A stretch of DNA of 64,000 bases from Flammeovirga pacifica (GCF_000807855.2 NZ_JRYR02000001.1:2717285-2781284); one strand, 5' to 3'; shown: positions 1-9,286, counted from the first letter of the stretch. Notes: generated by a model not told the origin, from the letters alone. Program-made: numbers and translations.

Positions 1-1938
1 TTGACGGACATCAGCATTATAAGGATCATGCAAGCGTTCAGGAGCCATAAACATGGGTGTTCCTCCTATTCTATTAATTTTGGTTTGCTGACTCATGGTG
101 GTATTTTGATCTTTCACCAATCCGAAATCAAGTAATTTAATAGTATCACAAGCACCTCCTTGATTACACACCATAATATTTGCAGGCTTAATATCTCGGT
201 GTAAAAGTCCTTTTTGATGTGCTTCCCTCAAACTATAACTCACCTGAAGCAATATGTACACTCCTCGACCAACGCTAATTTCTTTGTTATTATAGAGTAG
301 ATTTTCCAAAGAAATCCCGTCCAAAAATTCCATCACATAATAAAACTGTTGCTTATTATTATGTCCGTAATCATATACTTTTATGGTGTTAGGGTGATTT
401 AAAGCGGCTGTTACCATCACTTCTTTTTTGAAACGATCGAGTGCATCTGTACCATTTAATTCCTTCTTCAATAGTTTAACAGCAACAGGCTGCTTTAGTA
501 ATTGATGCTCTCCCTTATATACTTCTCCAAAACCTCCTTCTCCTATCTTTTCGACTAACTGATATTGTCCTAATTGCTGTAACTTCGAGATTTTTTTATT
601 CAGTAAATTCAACTGCATATCACTTCTAATAATGATCACTCCAAAAACGATAATTAGGACAACAGAAAGCAAGAAAGTAACATCAAATAGATAGACTGAT
701 TGATAGAATTCGCCTTTATTTCTTTCGTAAATTAAACCAATATTTAAATCGGAGAACCATTTCCAAGCACCAACAACTTCATCGCCTAAATAATCTGGAT
801 ACCCCTCTAATATCTGACCTTGATTTTGTGGTGTATTTTCTTCTAAATCTTCCTCCACTTTATCTAATAAAGCTGTAGCTCGATTGTTATATTTTAGTCT
901 AATTGTTAGTGCATCGTTGAAGGTTCCTTTTGATTGATCTTTCCATGTACTACTCAAAACTATCCCCGACCGATTAAAAGCATACACATTTGTAGACTGT
1001 TCATGAAGGGCATTTTGAAATAATTCGCTAAATGTTTTATCAGCGGACAAACTCATTGTAAGCACAGCTATAAGTTGGTTATTCACCAAAATTGGAGTGG
1101 CAAAATGACATTCTGCCGTGTATTGGTCCAACTCATTTTCTAAACTAAATACTTGATCAGAAAGCTCCATTGGAGGCACAAATACAGTCTCTCCTTTGAT
1201 CACCTTCAAGTAATTTCTATAAGCTCCTTCTGCCAACATTTCTCCAGTGAGAATAGAAATATCTCCGTCTTCATCTAATAACCCTGTACTAATTAAAGTG
1301 ATAGGACTTTTGGCCTGAATGATACTCATTCCCAAAAGCTGTTCCCTCTGACTAATCTTTTTTAAACGTTGGGTAATCTCTGCTAATTTTCGATCGTCTG
1401 ATGTAAAATAGTTGTCACCGTTCTTCTCGTACAGAGTTTGAAGTTCTTGTGCAATAGCAATAACTGTAGGAGCAGTAGATAAGTCTTGTACTTTTAATTT
1501 TTCGCTTTTAATCCAATGGTTTAGAATAGATTCCTGAGCATCTAAAAATGCTAAGTGCTCCCGAGTTTCATTGGCGATAAGTTTGTTTCGAATAACGCTC
1601 CCATAGACATACCCCAGTACAATTAAAAAGGTGATAACAGAGGCAATCAGCCACATTTTCTTATCTTTTATTGGAAAACGTTTCTTTGCTTTTTGAATCG
1701 TTTTTTCTGTAATCTCCTTTTGTAATAAAGGTGATGTCACGACAGGTATTTCCTCCTGTGTAACATCACCAAAATTCTCTTGTTCTTGAACAAAAGAAAG
1801 ATACAGCTTTAAGGTGTATTCCCTTAACTCAGTATCTTCCTTTGTTTGATTTTCTATATATTGAATAGCTTCCTCTTTGGGAAGTTCCATTACATGACTA
1901 AATAGTTCTGTAGCTTTAAAATGTAAGTCATCAGACAT
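1..1938 (-). CDS. Transmembrane Ser/Thr protein kinase with extracytoplasmic sensor domain (partial, C-terminus beyond window)
   Basis: The frame is open from an ATG at 1938 to the left edge, giving 646 codons, so the C-terminus is missing. The order is a short cytoplasmic head (about residues 1-90), a membrane segment (about 95-115), a roughly 300-residue extracytoplasmic region that looks like a double CACHE sensor, a second membrane segment (about 425-440) and a Hanks-type kinase domain from about 460. The kinase shows the glycine-rich loop GEGGFGEVYKG, the catalytic loop HRDIKPANI, the metal-binding DFG and the MAPER activation-segment end, so it should be active. Its ATG overlaps the stop of the upstream sigma factor by one base (TAATG), suggesting coupled translation. 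Inference: it senses a periplasmic ligand and acts with the sigma factor; the ligand and the phosphorylation target are unknown. Confidence 0.85.
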   Translation of the reverse strand, partial: MSDDLHFKATELFSHVMELPKEEAIQYIENQTKEDTELREYTLKLYLSFVQEQENFGDVTQEEIPVVTSPLLQKEITEKTIQKAKKRFPIKDKKMWLIASVITFLIVLGYVYGSVIRNKLIANETREHLAFLDAQESILNHWIKSEKLKVQDLSTAPTVIAIAQELQTLYEKNGDNYFTSDDRKLAEITQRLKKISQREQLLGMSIIQAKSPITLISTGLLDEDGDISILTGEMLAEGAYRNYLKVIKGETVFVPPMELSDQVFSLENELDQYTAECHFATPILVNNQLIAVLTMSLSADKTFSELFQNALHEQSTNVYAFNRSGIVLSSTWKDQSKGTFNDALTIRLKYNNRATALLDKVEEDLEENTPQNQGQILEGYPDYLGDEVVGAWKWFSDLNIGLIYERNKGEFYQSVYLFDVTFLLSVVLIIVFGVIIIRSDMQLNLLNKKISKLQQLGQYQLVEKIGEGGFGEVYKGEHQLLKQPVAVKLLKKELNGTDALDRFKKEVMVTAALNHPNTIKVYDYGHNNKQQFYYVMEFLDGISLENLLYNNKEISVGRGVYILLQVSYSLREAHQKGLLHRDIKPANIMVCNQGGACDTIKLLDFGLVKDQNTTMSQQTKINRIGGTPMFMAPERLHDPYNADVRQ

Positions 1939-2495
1939 TATACTTCCTTCGTTAAAAACATTTTGATCCACTGTTTAGCAACAGTCCAATCTACTTCAAC
2001 AGTTTTAATAGACACTCCTAATTCATCCGCAATTTCTTGCATTTTCATTCCACCAAAAAATTTAAGCTCCACTACTGTAGCCTGACGCTCATGCTTTTCT
2101 TTTAGATGTTCAATAGCCTCATCCAAAGCCAAAGCCATATCACCTTTTTCTGGACTAAAAGCAACTGTTTTTTCTAAATCGACTTTATGCCAATCGCCTC
2201 CTCTTTTAGCCGTATTTTTAGTTCGAGCATGATCTACTAAAATCCTTCTAATTGCTCTTGCACCTAAAGCATAAAAATGCGTTCTACCCTGCCATTCAAT
2301 GCTATCTTCGTCCACAAGATTCATAAAAGCTTCATTGACTAATAACGTTGGCTGAAGCGTGTGACCAACCCTTTCTCTTTGAAAAAGTTTTTCTGAAATT
2401 AAATGAAGATTATCATATACTAAAGGATAAATCTTGTCTGTTCTATCCTTACTTGTAGTACTATTAAGGATTTGAGTAATATTATTTTTTTCCAT
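1938..2495 (-). CDS. ECF-like RNA polymerase sigma factor paired with a kinase
   Basis: About 185 residues from the ATG at 2495. The frame extends upstream to 2603, but those 36 residues are not sigma-like, so I choose MEKNNITQ. A sigma region 2 (near ERVGHTLQPTLLVNEAF and AIRRILVDHART) is followed by a C-terminal region 4 helix-turn-helix (VVELKFFGGMKMQEIADELGVSIKTVEVDW). The sequence resembles the TIGR02999-type Sig-70 X6 group, which is often encoded beside Ser/Thr kinases, especially in Planctomycetes. The stop overlaps the kinase start by one base. No FecR-type anti-sigma gene is adjacent. Inference: the kinase controls this sigma factor, either by phosphorylation or by partner switching. 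Confidence 0.8.
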   Translation of the reverse strand: MEKNNITQILNSTTSKDRTDKIYPLVYDNLHLISEKLFQRERVGHTLQPTLLVNEAFMNLVDEDSIEWQGRTHFYALGARAIRRILVDHARTKNTAKRGGDWHKVDLEKTVAFSPEKGDMALALDEAIEHLKEKHERQATVVELKFFGGMKMQEIADELGVSIKTVEVDWTVAKQWIKMFLTKEV

Positions 2496-2615
2496 AGCGA
2501 AAGTGAATTTGGGTAAGTAATGTAATAAATTATACTTAAAAAGTAAACGATGTATATAAGACTTAAAAGAGAAAAGTGTGGACATCAACTTAATGACACC
2601 CACACTTTATTTTCA

Positions 2616-3551
2616 CTACACCATTGGTTTTGCGGTCACATCTTTTGAAAAGATTCTATCATAAATCTTATTCTCCCAACCATGATTAATGTTTAAGTGA
2701 TTATTAGAATAAGGAGCTATTCCTGTATCTTCTACTGAAACATACACCGGATTGGGTTCTGCCTCAGGGAAAGGTAATGCCTGATCTGCATAAGGACAGT
2801 TACTTACCACAACATAGCAATCTTTCTCTGCATAAAACTCAACTCCTGTACCGTCTGGAACGGCTGGAGATGGAGACAAAAAACATCGTGTCATTCCATT
2901 TTCATCTTGACCAAAACGATTGCCTTGGAATATATTTATGTCGTTTTTATCTGCAAAAAACTGAACAATTCTTTTTCTTTCTTCTGGGTCTTTTATTGCT
3001 TGAACTGCCGGTATTCTACTAAAACCATGAATAAAGTTTTCATGACAGCTATTCACGTTTGCCTCTGCTCCGTGCGTCATTTCAATCCATTCTGGACAAC
3101 AGTGAGCGGCAAAAAACATATGAGCGGTATCTTTATTGTCTAATAACTCATAAGGAAATTCGTCTGCCACCACAGTAGCAATTTTCTCCATGTATTTACT
3201 TTGAGTCCAAACACCTGAGAATAATTTTAAGTTTAAACCTTCAATAGGACCATTGTTTAAATGATCACTCCATTGTGATAAATCTGGAGTTACAAATTGA
3301 ACATCTAAGATTTGGGTTCTACCGTTATGAAGACCAGGACGTTGTTCAAAACGAATTACCTGACCTTTCTTCACTGGAAAAGCATTTCCTGAATGTGGTA
3401 AAATTATATCAGTATAAATTTCTTTACGTTTTCCTTTAGTATCAATTACTTGATTATAAAAATCGTAATTTACTTTACACTTTTCTTGGTAAGATTTTAC
3501 AGGATCTACATCTGCTGAATAATTTGATTTGATTTCTGTTTGATTACACAT
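2616..3551 (-). CDS. DUF1989 (urea carboxylase-associated) family protein
   Basis: 311 residues with no signal peptide. The core has the DUF1989 hallmarks: HSGNAFPVKKGQVIRF near the N-terminus, a Cys/His-rich centre (HCCPEWIEM, then NSCHENF) and a C-terminal stretch with further cysteines (EKDCYVVVSNCPYADQ) that may bind a metal. In other bacteria this family sits beside urea or guanidine carboxylase genes, or in pyrimidine and amine catabolism, but none of those genes is present here. It lies 120 bases upstream of the sigma/kinase pair on the same strand and could be cotranscribed with it. The biochemical activity is not established from sequence. Confidence 0.75.
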   Translation of the reverse strand: MCNQTEIKSNYSADVDPVKSYQEKCKVNYDFYNQVIDTKGKRKEIYTDIILPHSGNAFPVKKGQVIRFEQRPGLHNGRTQILDVQFVTPDLSQWSDHLNNGPIEGLNLKLFSGVWTQSKYMEKIATVVADEFPYELLDNKDTAHMFFAAHCCPEWIEMTHGAEANVNSCHENFIHGFSRIPAVQAIKDPEERKRIVQFFADKNDINIFQGNRFGQDENGMTRCFLSPSPAVPDGTGVEFYAEKDCYVVVSNCPYADQALPFPEAEPNPVYVSVEDTGIAPYSNNHLNINHGWENKIYDRIFSKDVTAKPMV

Positions 3552-3675
3552 GATTGAAGAATTTTAAAGTTTTTAATTGTCTTTCACTTACATAGGCGAG
3601 ATCCACTTTAAAACCCCTAAAAGTTTTTCAAAAAAAATTAAAAAAATTTTAAATCACATTTTTTGTATACAAAAA

Positions 3676-3699
3676 AGCAGTTCTCAAAAGAAAACTGCT
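3676..3699 (-). terminator. Rho-independent terminator after the small exported protein
   Basis: A 7-bp stem AGCAGTT/AACTGCT with a 10-base loop lies just downstream (minus strand) of the gene ending at 3748. A run of A on the plus strand gives the U-tract on the minus-strand transcript. Confidence 0.6.
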
Positions 3700-3747
3700 A
3701 ATCTATAGAATACTAATATTGAGGTAAGAACCAATGATCAAAATCTA

Positions 3748-4143
3748 TTATATATTTTCATTATAATAAAGAATGATTTCATCTTTTTTCATCAAGTTGA
3801 TTTGAATATTTTTAAAACCAGATTTTTCAAATTCAAAACCATGTGACTCTTTCACATAATCACAAAATAATTGGTACGTCTCCTGACCATTGTTTGTTTT
3901 ACAGTATTCTTCAAACATATCAGGAGCCCATCCTAAAACTTTTGATAATGCTTTAATATCCATTTCTATATACACCACATTTCCCTCATAGGTGGCTTGT
4001 CCCACTTCAAAAGCTTCGTTAAAATTTTCGATAACATTTTTTTTATCCTCAATTGGCTTAATATTATCAGCTAACACAAGATTCGAAAATAGCAATGAGA
4101 AAAATAGTATAAGTCCGGCAAATAGTAGATGAAACTTTTTCAT
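3748..4143 (-). CDS. Small exported protein of unknown function
   Basis: 131 residues. A signal peptide covers about residues 1-25 (MKKFHLL, a long hydrophobic core, then SNLVLADN). The mature part is about 105 residues, mixed alpha/beta by composition, with two cysteines (EEYCKTN and QLFCDYV) that could form a periplasmic disulfide. I do not recognise the family. It stands alone on the minus strand between the DUF1989 gene and the fucosidase, with a terminator of its own. Confidence 0.6.
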   Translation of the reverse strand: MKKFHLLFAGLILFFSLLFSNLVLADNIKPIEDKKNVIENFNEAFEVGQATYEGNVVYIEMDIKALSKVLGWAPDMFEEYCKTNNGQETYQLFCDYVKESHGFEFEKSGFKNIQINLMKKDEIILYYNENI

Positions 4144-4214
4144 AGAGTTTTTATTTTTGATTCACTCTCTTATATCCCAATACAAAAAATGTCACCTACT
4201 TTTTAAAATAAAAA

Positions 4215-4238
4215 AAGAGTGAGGTTTCCCCCACTCTT
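4215..4238 (-). terminator. Terminator after the GH29 fucosidase gene
   Basis: The stem AAGAGTG/CACTCTT, extended by GG/CC past one mismatch, lies 25 bases downstream of the fucosidase stop. The plus strand has an A-run on its left, which is the U-tract for minus-strand RNA. Confidence 0.65.
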
Positions 4239-4262
4239 CATTCATACCTTATTTTATATCAG

Positions 4263-5615
4263 TTAATCGTTCATTTCTACTGCATGACCAATACCTCTGT
4301 AAAGTTCTACAGGCCCCTCAATTTCTACAGCAATTACTGTTACATATTCGTCTGCAATATTTTCGGGAGTATAAATCTGAACAATACCAGGAATTTCATT
4401 CCAAGGAGCAGAATCAATCACTTTATATTCTAACTTTTGATTACTTCCAACCACTCTAATATTTTTAATTTTATTCTTCACTCCTTTTAAAGTTGTGAAC
4501 TCACTTGGCTTTTGGAAATTATACAAGTAAATAGTTGTTTTATCCTCAGACAAAGTGGTAGGACCAAAGAAATGTCCATAAGGTAAACCTGCTACTGTTC
4601 CATGTACGGCTTCATCATGCTTTTTCACCCATCTACCAACATCTTGTAGTCTTTGTTTTTGCTCTTCTGCAATAGTACCATCAGGTTTCGGTCCTATATT
4701 TAACAATAGATTTCCGCCTTTTGAAATGGATTCAACTAAAGTTTCTACTAGATATTTAGATGATTTATAATCTAAGTCTGTTGGAAAATATCCCCAACTT
4801 GAATTCATAGTCATACACAATTCCCAAGGACGATCGGGTGCCATAATTGGAGGATCTTGTTCTGGTGTATTGTAATCACCATAGTGATTTAAACGAGAAT
4901 TGACAATCACATTAGGGTTCCAAGAAAGTAGTGAATCCTTGATTACTCTTGAAGGCCATTCATCTGCTTTATGCTCCCAATCTCCATCAAACCATACTAA
5001 ATCTGGAGAATAATTATCAAATAGTTCATGCATTTGATTCATATTAAAATGCTGAAATCTTTGCCAAGCAGACCAGTATTTTTCTGTTTTACCTTGTGGA
5101 TACAGTTTACGCAAAGCTTTTTCATTTCTAGGAAATGTGATCGGTGAGTAATCAGGATGTGACCAATCACAAAGTGAATAATACACCCCTACTCTCATTC
5201 CATTGTCTCTTACAGCTTTGACAAATGGTGTATATAAATCTCTACCTGCAGCAGAATGGTCTTTTGCATCCAATTTCGAATACTTTGAATCCCATAGCGC
5301 TAATCCATCGTGATGCTTTGATGTCATCACTACATAATCTGCCCCTATACTTTTAAACAGTTGAGCCCATTCTTCAGCGTCATAATTTTCAGCTGTGAAT
5401 TGTTCCCCTTGTTTCATGTAGTCTTCCCAAGTTATCTTTTGATGATACATAGACCAAGACTCACTGATACCATTTACTCCATAGTACCCCCAATGAATAA
5501 AAACACCCAATTTGGCATCTTTAAACCATTGCATTCTTTCATCATAAGTCTGTTGTCCGAATAGTGTTAATGCCGTAACCGTTGAAGCGATTATCGTTAG
5601 TAATAATTTTCTCAT
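4263..5615 (-). CDS. Secreted alpha-L-fucosidase, glycoside hydrolase family 29
   Basis: 450 residues with a signal peptide (1-20, ending ALTLFGQ). The GH29 catalytic barrel is clear: ERMQWFKDAKLGVFIHWGYYG (24-45), DYVVMTSKHHDGLALWDS (93-110), GVYYSLCDWSHPDY, and the nucleophile Asp210 in LVWFDGDWEH. A short beta-rich tail follows from about residue 355. Family role: retaining removal of terminal alpha-L-fucose from glycans, here in the periplasm or outside the cell. No T9SS tail or lipobox is seen, so it is probably periplasmic. No SusCD pair or sulfatase adjoins it, so it is not part of a classical polysaccharide utilisation locus. A 13-bp palindrome lies about 225 bases upstream. Confidence 0.9.
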   Translation of the reverse strand: MRKLLLTIIASTVTALTLFGQQTYDERMQWFKDAKLGVFIHWGYYGVNGISESWSMYHQKITWEDYMKQGEQFTAENYDAEEWAQLFKSIGADYVVMTSKHHDGLALWDSKYSKLDAKDHSAAGRDLYTPFVKAVRDNGMRVGVYYSLCDWSHPDYSPITFPRNEKALRKLYPQGKTEKYWSAWQRFQHFNMNQMHELFDNYSPDLVWFDGDWEHKADEWPSRVIKDSLLSWNPNVIVNSRLNHYGDYNTPEQDPPIMAPDRPWELCMTMNSSWGYFPTDLDYKSSKYLVETLVESISKGGNLLLNIGPKPDGTIAEEQKQRLQDVGRWVKKHDEAVHGTVAGLPYGHFFGPTTLSEDKTTIYLYNFQKPSEFTTLKGVKNKIKNIRVVGSNQKLEYKVIDSAPWNEIPGIVQIYTPENIADEYVTVIAVEIEGPVELYRGIGHAVEMND

Positions 5616-5837
5616 TTATTGTTTTAGTTAATTGATAATTTAGTGCTTCAAAGAAATATAATTAAAGAGAATTATTAAATGATTTACAATAAATTAATTG
5701 TCAATAGTCTTTAATACACTTAAATACTGTAACCGATTGAAAAGGACTATAACGCAATAATTAAAAAAAATAGAGCATAAAAAAAGCCTGGAAAATTCCA
5801 AGCTCTTTAGTCTCATTTTTAATTGGTGTCCATCTTT

Positions 5838-5850
5838 CGATAGACTATCG
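5838..5850. promoter_or_regulatory. Perfect palindrome CGATAGACTATCG, possible operator
   Basis: Six-base arms CGATAG/CTATCG sit around a single A, between the lipoprotein terminator and the fucosidase gene. No T-run follows, so it is not a terminator. A repressor site for the fucosidase gene is an inference only. Confidence 0.3.
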
Positions 5851-6029
5851 TAAACTTTATATATTAAATATATATCAAGTCCGATTATTTAATTTCTTGT
5901 TACAAATCTGACTATTATTTTTCAATAAATTGTAAAAAATTTACTTAATAACTTCTAAGGAATTAAAATTATTAGATAAGTACAATCAATTAATAACAAA
6001 ATACACCCAAAAATGTTTTCACAAAAAAA

Positions 6030-6052
6030 GACAGCACCTTTTAGATGCTGTC
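6030..6052 (-). terminator. Terminator after the 52-residue lipoprotein gene
   Basis: A perfect 7-bp stem GACAGCA/TGCTGTC with a 9-base loop, with seven A on the plus-strand left side, which is the U-tract of minus-strand RNA. It lies 29 bases beyond the stop of the small lipoprotein and supports that gene being real. Confidence 0.7.
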
Positions 6053-6080
6053 TGATATATATATATAAACTTAAATGTTC

Positions 6081-6239
6081 TTAGTTGTTATGATTATCCG
6101 GCACTGGGTTAATCGGGTTAGTAGGTTCTAACTCAATTGGGTTTGTAGGTACTCCTGCTTCAGGTTGCGGCTCATTATCTGAAGAACATGAAGCAAAAAA
6201 CATTAAACCTAAAACTGCTGAGAATAATAACTTTTTCAT
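6081..6239 (-). CDS. Small proline-rich lipoprotein
   Basis: 52 residues from the ATG at 6239 to the TAA at 6081. The N-terminus MKKLLFSAVLGLMFFASCSS is a lipoprotein signal with the lipobox FASC, so lipidation is expected at Cys18. The mature part is only about 35 residues, acidic and rich in Pro and Asn, with the near-repeat PTNPIELEPTNPINP. A terminator follows directly. Such short lipoproteins are common and poorly studied in Bacteroidota; no function can be given. Confidence 0.6.
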   Translation of the reverse strand: MKKLLFSAVLGLMFFASCSSDNEPQPEAGVPTNPIELEPTNPINPVPDNHNN

Positions 6240-6509
6240 AAAATAGTAAATTAAAATAGTAAATTATTTTTATTGAATCATACTAAATAAAACGCCAATC
6301 AATCCTATTTTGATTTCCTAATTCGAATCACATTATTCCTTAAAAGGACCATAATAATTTAGTCTATTTCTCAATTTGTAAGTTGTTACTTCAATAACTG
6401 AACAATTTTTAATCTTTTAGGAACGAAAATCATACTATTCAAAATAAATACTTTATTAAATTTGTTAGAACATAATATTATGTGTGATTACTACTAAATT
6501 TTTATTGAA

Positions 6510-6869
6510 ATGAAAAAGTACTTATTAATTGTATGCGCTTTAATTTTTTCTATTGCTGCTAATGCACAAGGAAAAGCAGGAAAACAACAAGCTAAAGCAA
6601 TGAAGTATGCTGAACTTGCTACTGAAGAATTTAGCCTTGATGAAACAAAGAAAAATGCTGTTTACGAAATCAAACTAGAGCAACAAAAAGAAATAATGGG
6701 GCTTGCTAAGAAAAAGAAAAGTGGAGAGCTTACTCAAGAAGAATTCAAAGCAAAGCAAAAAGAAGTGAATAAATCATATGCTCCAAAATTGGCTGATGCA
6801 ATCGGAGTATCTAAAAAAGAACTCAATGCTTTTAATAAGAAAGCAAAAGAGGCCATGAAAAAGAAATAA
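6510..6869 (+). CDS. Lysine-rich small exported protein
   Basis: 119 residues. The signal peptide is 1-19 (MKKYLLIVCALIFSIAANA, then QGK). The mature protein is highly charged, largely helical by composition and dominated by Lys, Glu and Ala, with the segment LAKKKKSGELTQEEFKAKQKEV. This resembles the general layout of small periplasmic helical-hairpin proteins (Spy/LTXXQ-like), but no family signature is clear. It is monocistronic and followed by a terminator. Confidence 0.6.
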   Translation: MKKYLLIVCALIFSIAANAQGKAGKQQAKAMKYAELATEEFSLDETKKNAVYEIKLEQQKEIMGLAKKKKSGELTQEEFKAKQKEVNKSYAPKLADAIGVSKKELNAFNKKAKEAMKKK

Positions 6870-6891
6870 TTCACATCAATTGTGAATAACT

Positions 6892-6923
6892 AAGAGGTAG
6901 CTATGGTAGTTACCTCTTTTTTT
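6892..6923 (+). terminator. Terminator after the lysine-rich exported protein gene
   Basis: The stem AAGAGGTA/TACCTCTT is followed by a run of T, 22 bases after the stop codon. Confidence 0.75.
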
Positions 6924-7032
6924 GTGAATAATTTCTAAGGACTAACATCAACCATATAATAAATATGTGGATTGTTGACTAAATTTGTGAATAATTAGAG
7001 TGGCTTCACACTTCCATTTAAAACTTATCAAC

Positions 7033-8256
7033 ATGGATATCTCAAATAAATCAAATAAAGATATTTTTTATCAACATCAGGCACAAACATCTCCTTACCC
7101 GCTAGGTATTGAAATAGATTATGCCAAAGGTGTTTATATGTATGATGTAAATGGGAAGTCTTATATGGATCTAATTTCCGGTATAGCTGTCAATAACTTA
7201 GGCCATGGACATCCAAAAATCCTTAAGGCCATAAAAGATCAAGTAGATAAATATTTATTTGTGATGGTTTACGGTGAAATGGTGCAAAAACCTCAAATTG
7301 ACCTTACCAAAAGTTTGTTATCAGTTTTACCAGATACTCTCAATGCTACTTATTTCGTTAATTCTGGTACTGAAGCTAACGAAGCGGCACTCAAATTAGC
7401 GAAAAGATACACAGGCAGAACAGAAATAGTGAGTTTCAAACGTTCTTACCACGGGAATACACACGGTTCTCTAAGTGTTTCTGGAAATGAAATGAAAAAA
7501 AACGCTTTCCGTCCATTATTACCTGATGTTCGTTTTATTGATTTTAATGTGACTGAAGACCTTCAACATATTACTGAAAAAACAGCCGCTGTAATAGTTG
7601 AACCTATTCAAGGTGATGCTGGTGTTAGAATTCCATCTTTAGATTACATGAAAGCATTAAGAGCAAAATGTACTGAAGTTGGTGCTCAGCTTATATTTGA
7701 TGAGATACAAACAGGCTTTGGTAGGACAGGAAAATTCTTTGCATTCGAACATTTTGATGTTGTTCCAGATATATTAACGATTGCCAAAGGTATGGCAGGT
7801 GGAATGGCTATGGGGTGCTTTGTTTCCTCTCAAGAGAAAATGAAAGTACTTTCTCACGATCCAATTCTTGGTCATATTACTACATTCGGAGGACATCCCG
7901 TTTGTTGTGCTGCCTCTAATGCTGTGATCAATACTTTAAAGGATGATAAAATTATTGAGGATGTTGAAAGAAAAGGTCAGCTTTTCGAAGACCTACTAAT
8001 AAAAAATCCTGCGATTAAAGAAATAAGAAGGAAAGGTTTAATGTTCGCTATTGATATGGAAAGCTTTGAGCTTGTAAATGATGTAGTAACTAAATGTATT
8101 GAAGATGGCGTAATTACTTATTGGTTTCTTTCTACACCATATGCGTTTAGAATCGCTCCCCCACTAATTATTTCTGATGATGAAATTAGAAAAGCGTGTA
8201 AAGTAATTCTAAACGCTATTGATTCATGTGTTGCTGCTAGACAAAAAATGTCTTAG
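7033..8256 (+). CDS. Class III pyridoxal-phosphate aminotransferase (acetylornithine/ornithine type)
   Basis: 407 residues from the ATG at 7033; the frame can be read from a GTG at 7000, but the family begins near [16 protein letters not shown]. Family features include [12 protein letters not shown], the cofactor-contacting [19 protein letters not shown], the catalytic aspartate in [14 protein letters not shown], and the Schiff-base lysine in [11 protein letters not shown]. It transfers an omega-amino group between an amino acid and 2-oxoglutarate. No arginine or proline genes are adjacent, so the substrate (acetylornithine, ornithine, 4-aminobutyrate or other) cannot be fixed from sequence. 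Its 3' end overlaps a small convergent ORF by four bases. Confidence 0.85.
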   Translation: MDISNKSNKDIFYQHQAQTSPYPLGIEIDYAKGVYMYDVNGKSYMDLISGIAVNNLGHGHPKILKAIKDQVDKYLFVMVYGEMVQKPQIDLTKSLLSVLPDTLNATYFVNSGTEANEAALKLAKRYTGRTEIVSFKRSYHGNTHGSLSVSGNEMKKNAFRPLLPDVRFIDFNVTEDLQHITEKTAAVIVEPIQGDAGVRIPSLDYMKALRAKCTEVGAQLIFDEIQTGFGRTGKFFAFEHFDVVPDILTIAKGMAGGMAMGCFVSSQEKMKVLSHDPILGHITTFGGHPVCCAASNAVINTLKDDKIIEDVERKGQLFEDLLIKNPAIKEIRRKGLMFAIDMESFELVNDVVTKCIEDGVITYWFLSTPYAFRIAPPLIISDDEIRKACKVILNAIDSCVAARQKMS

Positions 8257-8411
8257 TTCTCTTGAGTTTCGCCATACTTGATTTCCCAATCAAGCATTTG
8301 TTCTCTTAACCAAGAGGAAGCTTTTTTCCATTTCTTACGTTTTTGTTCGTTTTGTTTAATTCTTTTCAATGCAAACTCTTTCTCGATGTTTGCTTTCATA
8401 CTTGTTGTCAT
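8253..8411 (-). CDS. Possible small basic protein
   Basis: 52 residues from the ATG at 8411 (MTTSMKANIEKEF), overlapping the 3' end of the aminotransferase gene by four bases in convergent orientation. The sequence is very rich in Lys, Arg, Glu and Trp and helical by composition (KRIKQNEQKRKKWKKASSWL). No family is recognised. It may be a real small cytoplasmic protein or chance coding in a gene-poor gap. Confidence 0.4.
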   Translation of the reverse strand: MTTSMKANIEKEFALKRIKQNEQKRKKWKKASSWLREQMLDWEIKYGETQEN

Positions 8412-8590
8412 ATTGATGATAATTGCGGGTGTTAGATAATATTTATTAATGCAAATATAGTACATTTAACACTTAAAACAACTTCTCATCATTCATATTT
8501 CAAACAATAATTAATAACAAAGAAAACAACACTTTATCAATGGGTTATAATTAAAATACTATGCAAATAAATTGATTGACACCTAACAAA

Positions 8591-9286
8591 CTAAAGGTAC
8601 TTTTTGATTTCAATAAGTTGTTGAACATTAAAATCGCCAACCTCTTTTTCGTTTCCAAAAAATATTGTTTTTAATCCATACTCTTTTGCCCCTTTAATAT
8701 CGGTAATAGGATTATCACCAATCATAATCGCATTCTCAAGATTGGCTCCTGCTTTTTCCAAGGCAAAATCAAAGATTTCTTTTGATGGTTTTTTATGTCC
8801 ACATGACTCAGAAGTAACCACCACATCAAAATATTTATCCAACCCTGTAGTTCTTAATTTTATTTCTTGTGTTTTTTCAAATCCATTCGATAGAATATGC
8901 AATTGATACTTATCTTTTAAATACTCTAGTAAATCAATCGCTCCTTCTATTAAATGTGGTTTATGCGGACAAATCTCTAAATATTCATCGCCTATACCTT
9001 CTGGGCATTCCAATGCAGATAAACCAACCATGACATAAGTTCTCGGAAATCTCTTTAAACGAATATCTTCTTTAGTTACTTTATTCACATTATAAAGATC
9101 CCAAAGTTCGTGATTTACTTTTTTATAAGCTTTTAGAAAATCATCGATATCAACAGTACCATTTCCAATAGAATAATCTGAAAATAATTGTGTTAAGGTC
9201 TCTTCCGAATTTTTTTCAAAATCCCATAAGGTATGATCTAAATCAAAAAATAGGTGCTTAATCTTGTGCATGTTTTTAGATTTCAT
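8591..9286 (-). CDS. HAD-superfamily hydrolase, YjjG-like nucleotidase
   Basis: 231 residues (an alternative start, MHKIKH, lies five residues in). The four HAD motifs are visible: I, FFDLDHTLWDF, with the nucleophile Asp; II, HILSNGF; III, a lysine in GHKKPSKEIF; IV, MIGDNPITDIKGA. The helical cap between motifs I and II matches subclass C1. The motif I context is that of the YjjG noncanonical-pyrimidine nucleotidases, which remove phosphate from dUMP/dTMP and modified pyrimidine monophosphates. Substrate is inferred from family only. It is divergent from the E2 gene. Confidence 0.8.
   Translation of the reverse strand: MKSKNMHKIKHLFFDLDHTLWDFEKNSEETLTQLFSDYSIGNGTVDIDDFLKAYKKVNHELWDLYNVNKVTKEDIRLKRFPRTYVMVGLSALECPEGIGDEYLEICPHKPHLIEGAIDLLEYLKDKYQLHILSNGFEKTQEIKLRTTGLDKYFDVVVTSESCGHKKPSKEIFDFALEKAGANLENAIMIGDNPITDIKGAKEYGLKTIFFGNEKEVGDFNVQQLIEIKKYL

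Larger units (their letters stand above)
5616..6080. other. Intergenic region upstream of the fucosidase gene
   Basis: 465 bases without a convincing gene. It holds an imperfect hairpin at about 5785-5802 (TGGAA/TTCCA core), a perfect 13-bp palindrome at 5838-5850 and the terminator of the small lipoprotein gene at 6030-6052. No TAnnTTTG box was found facing the fucosidase gene. Confidence 0.5.
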
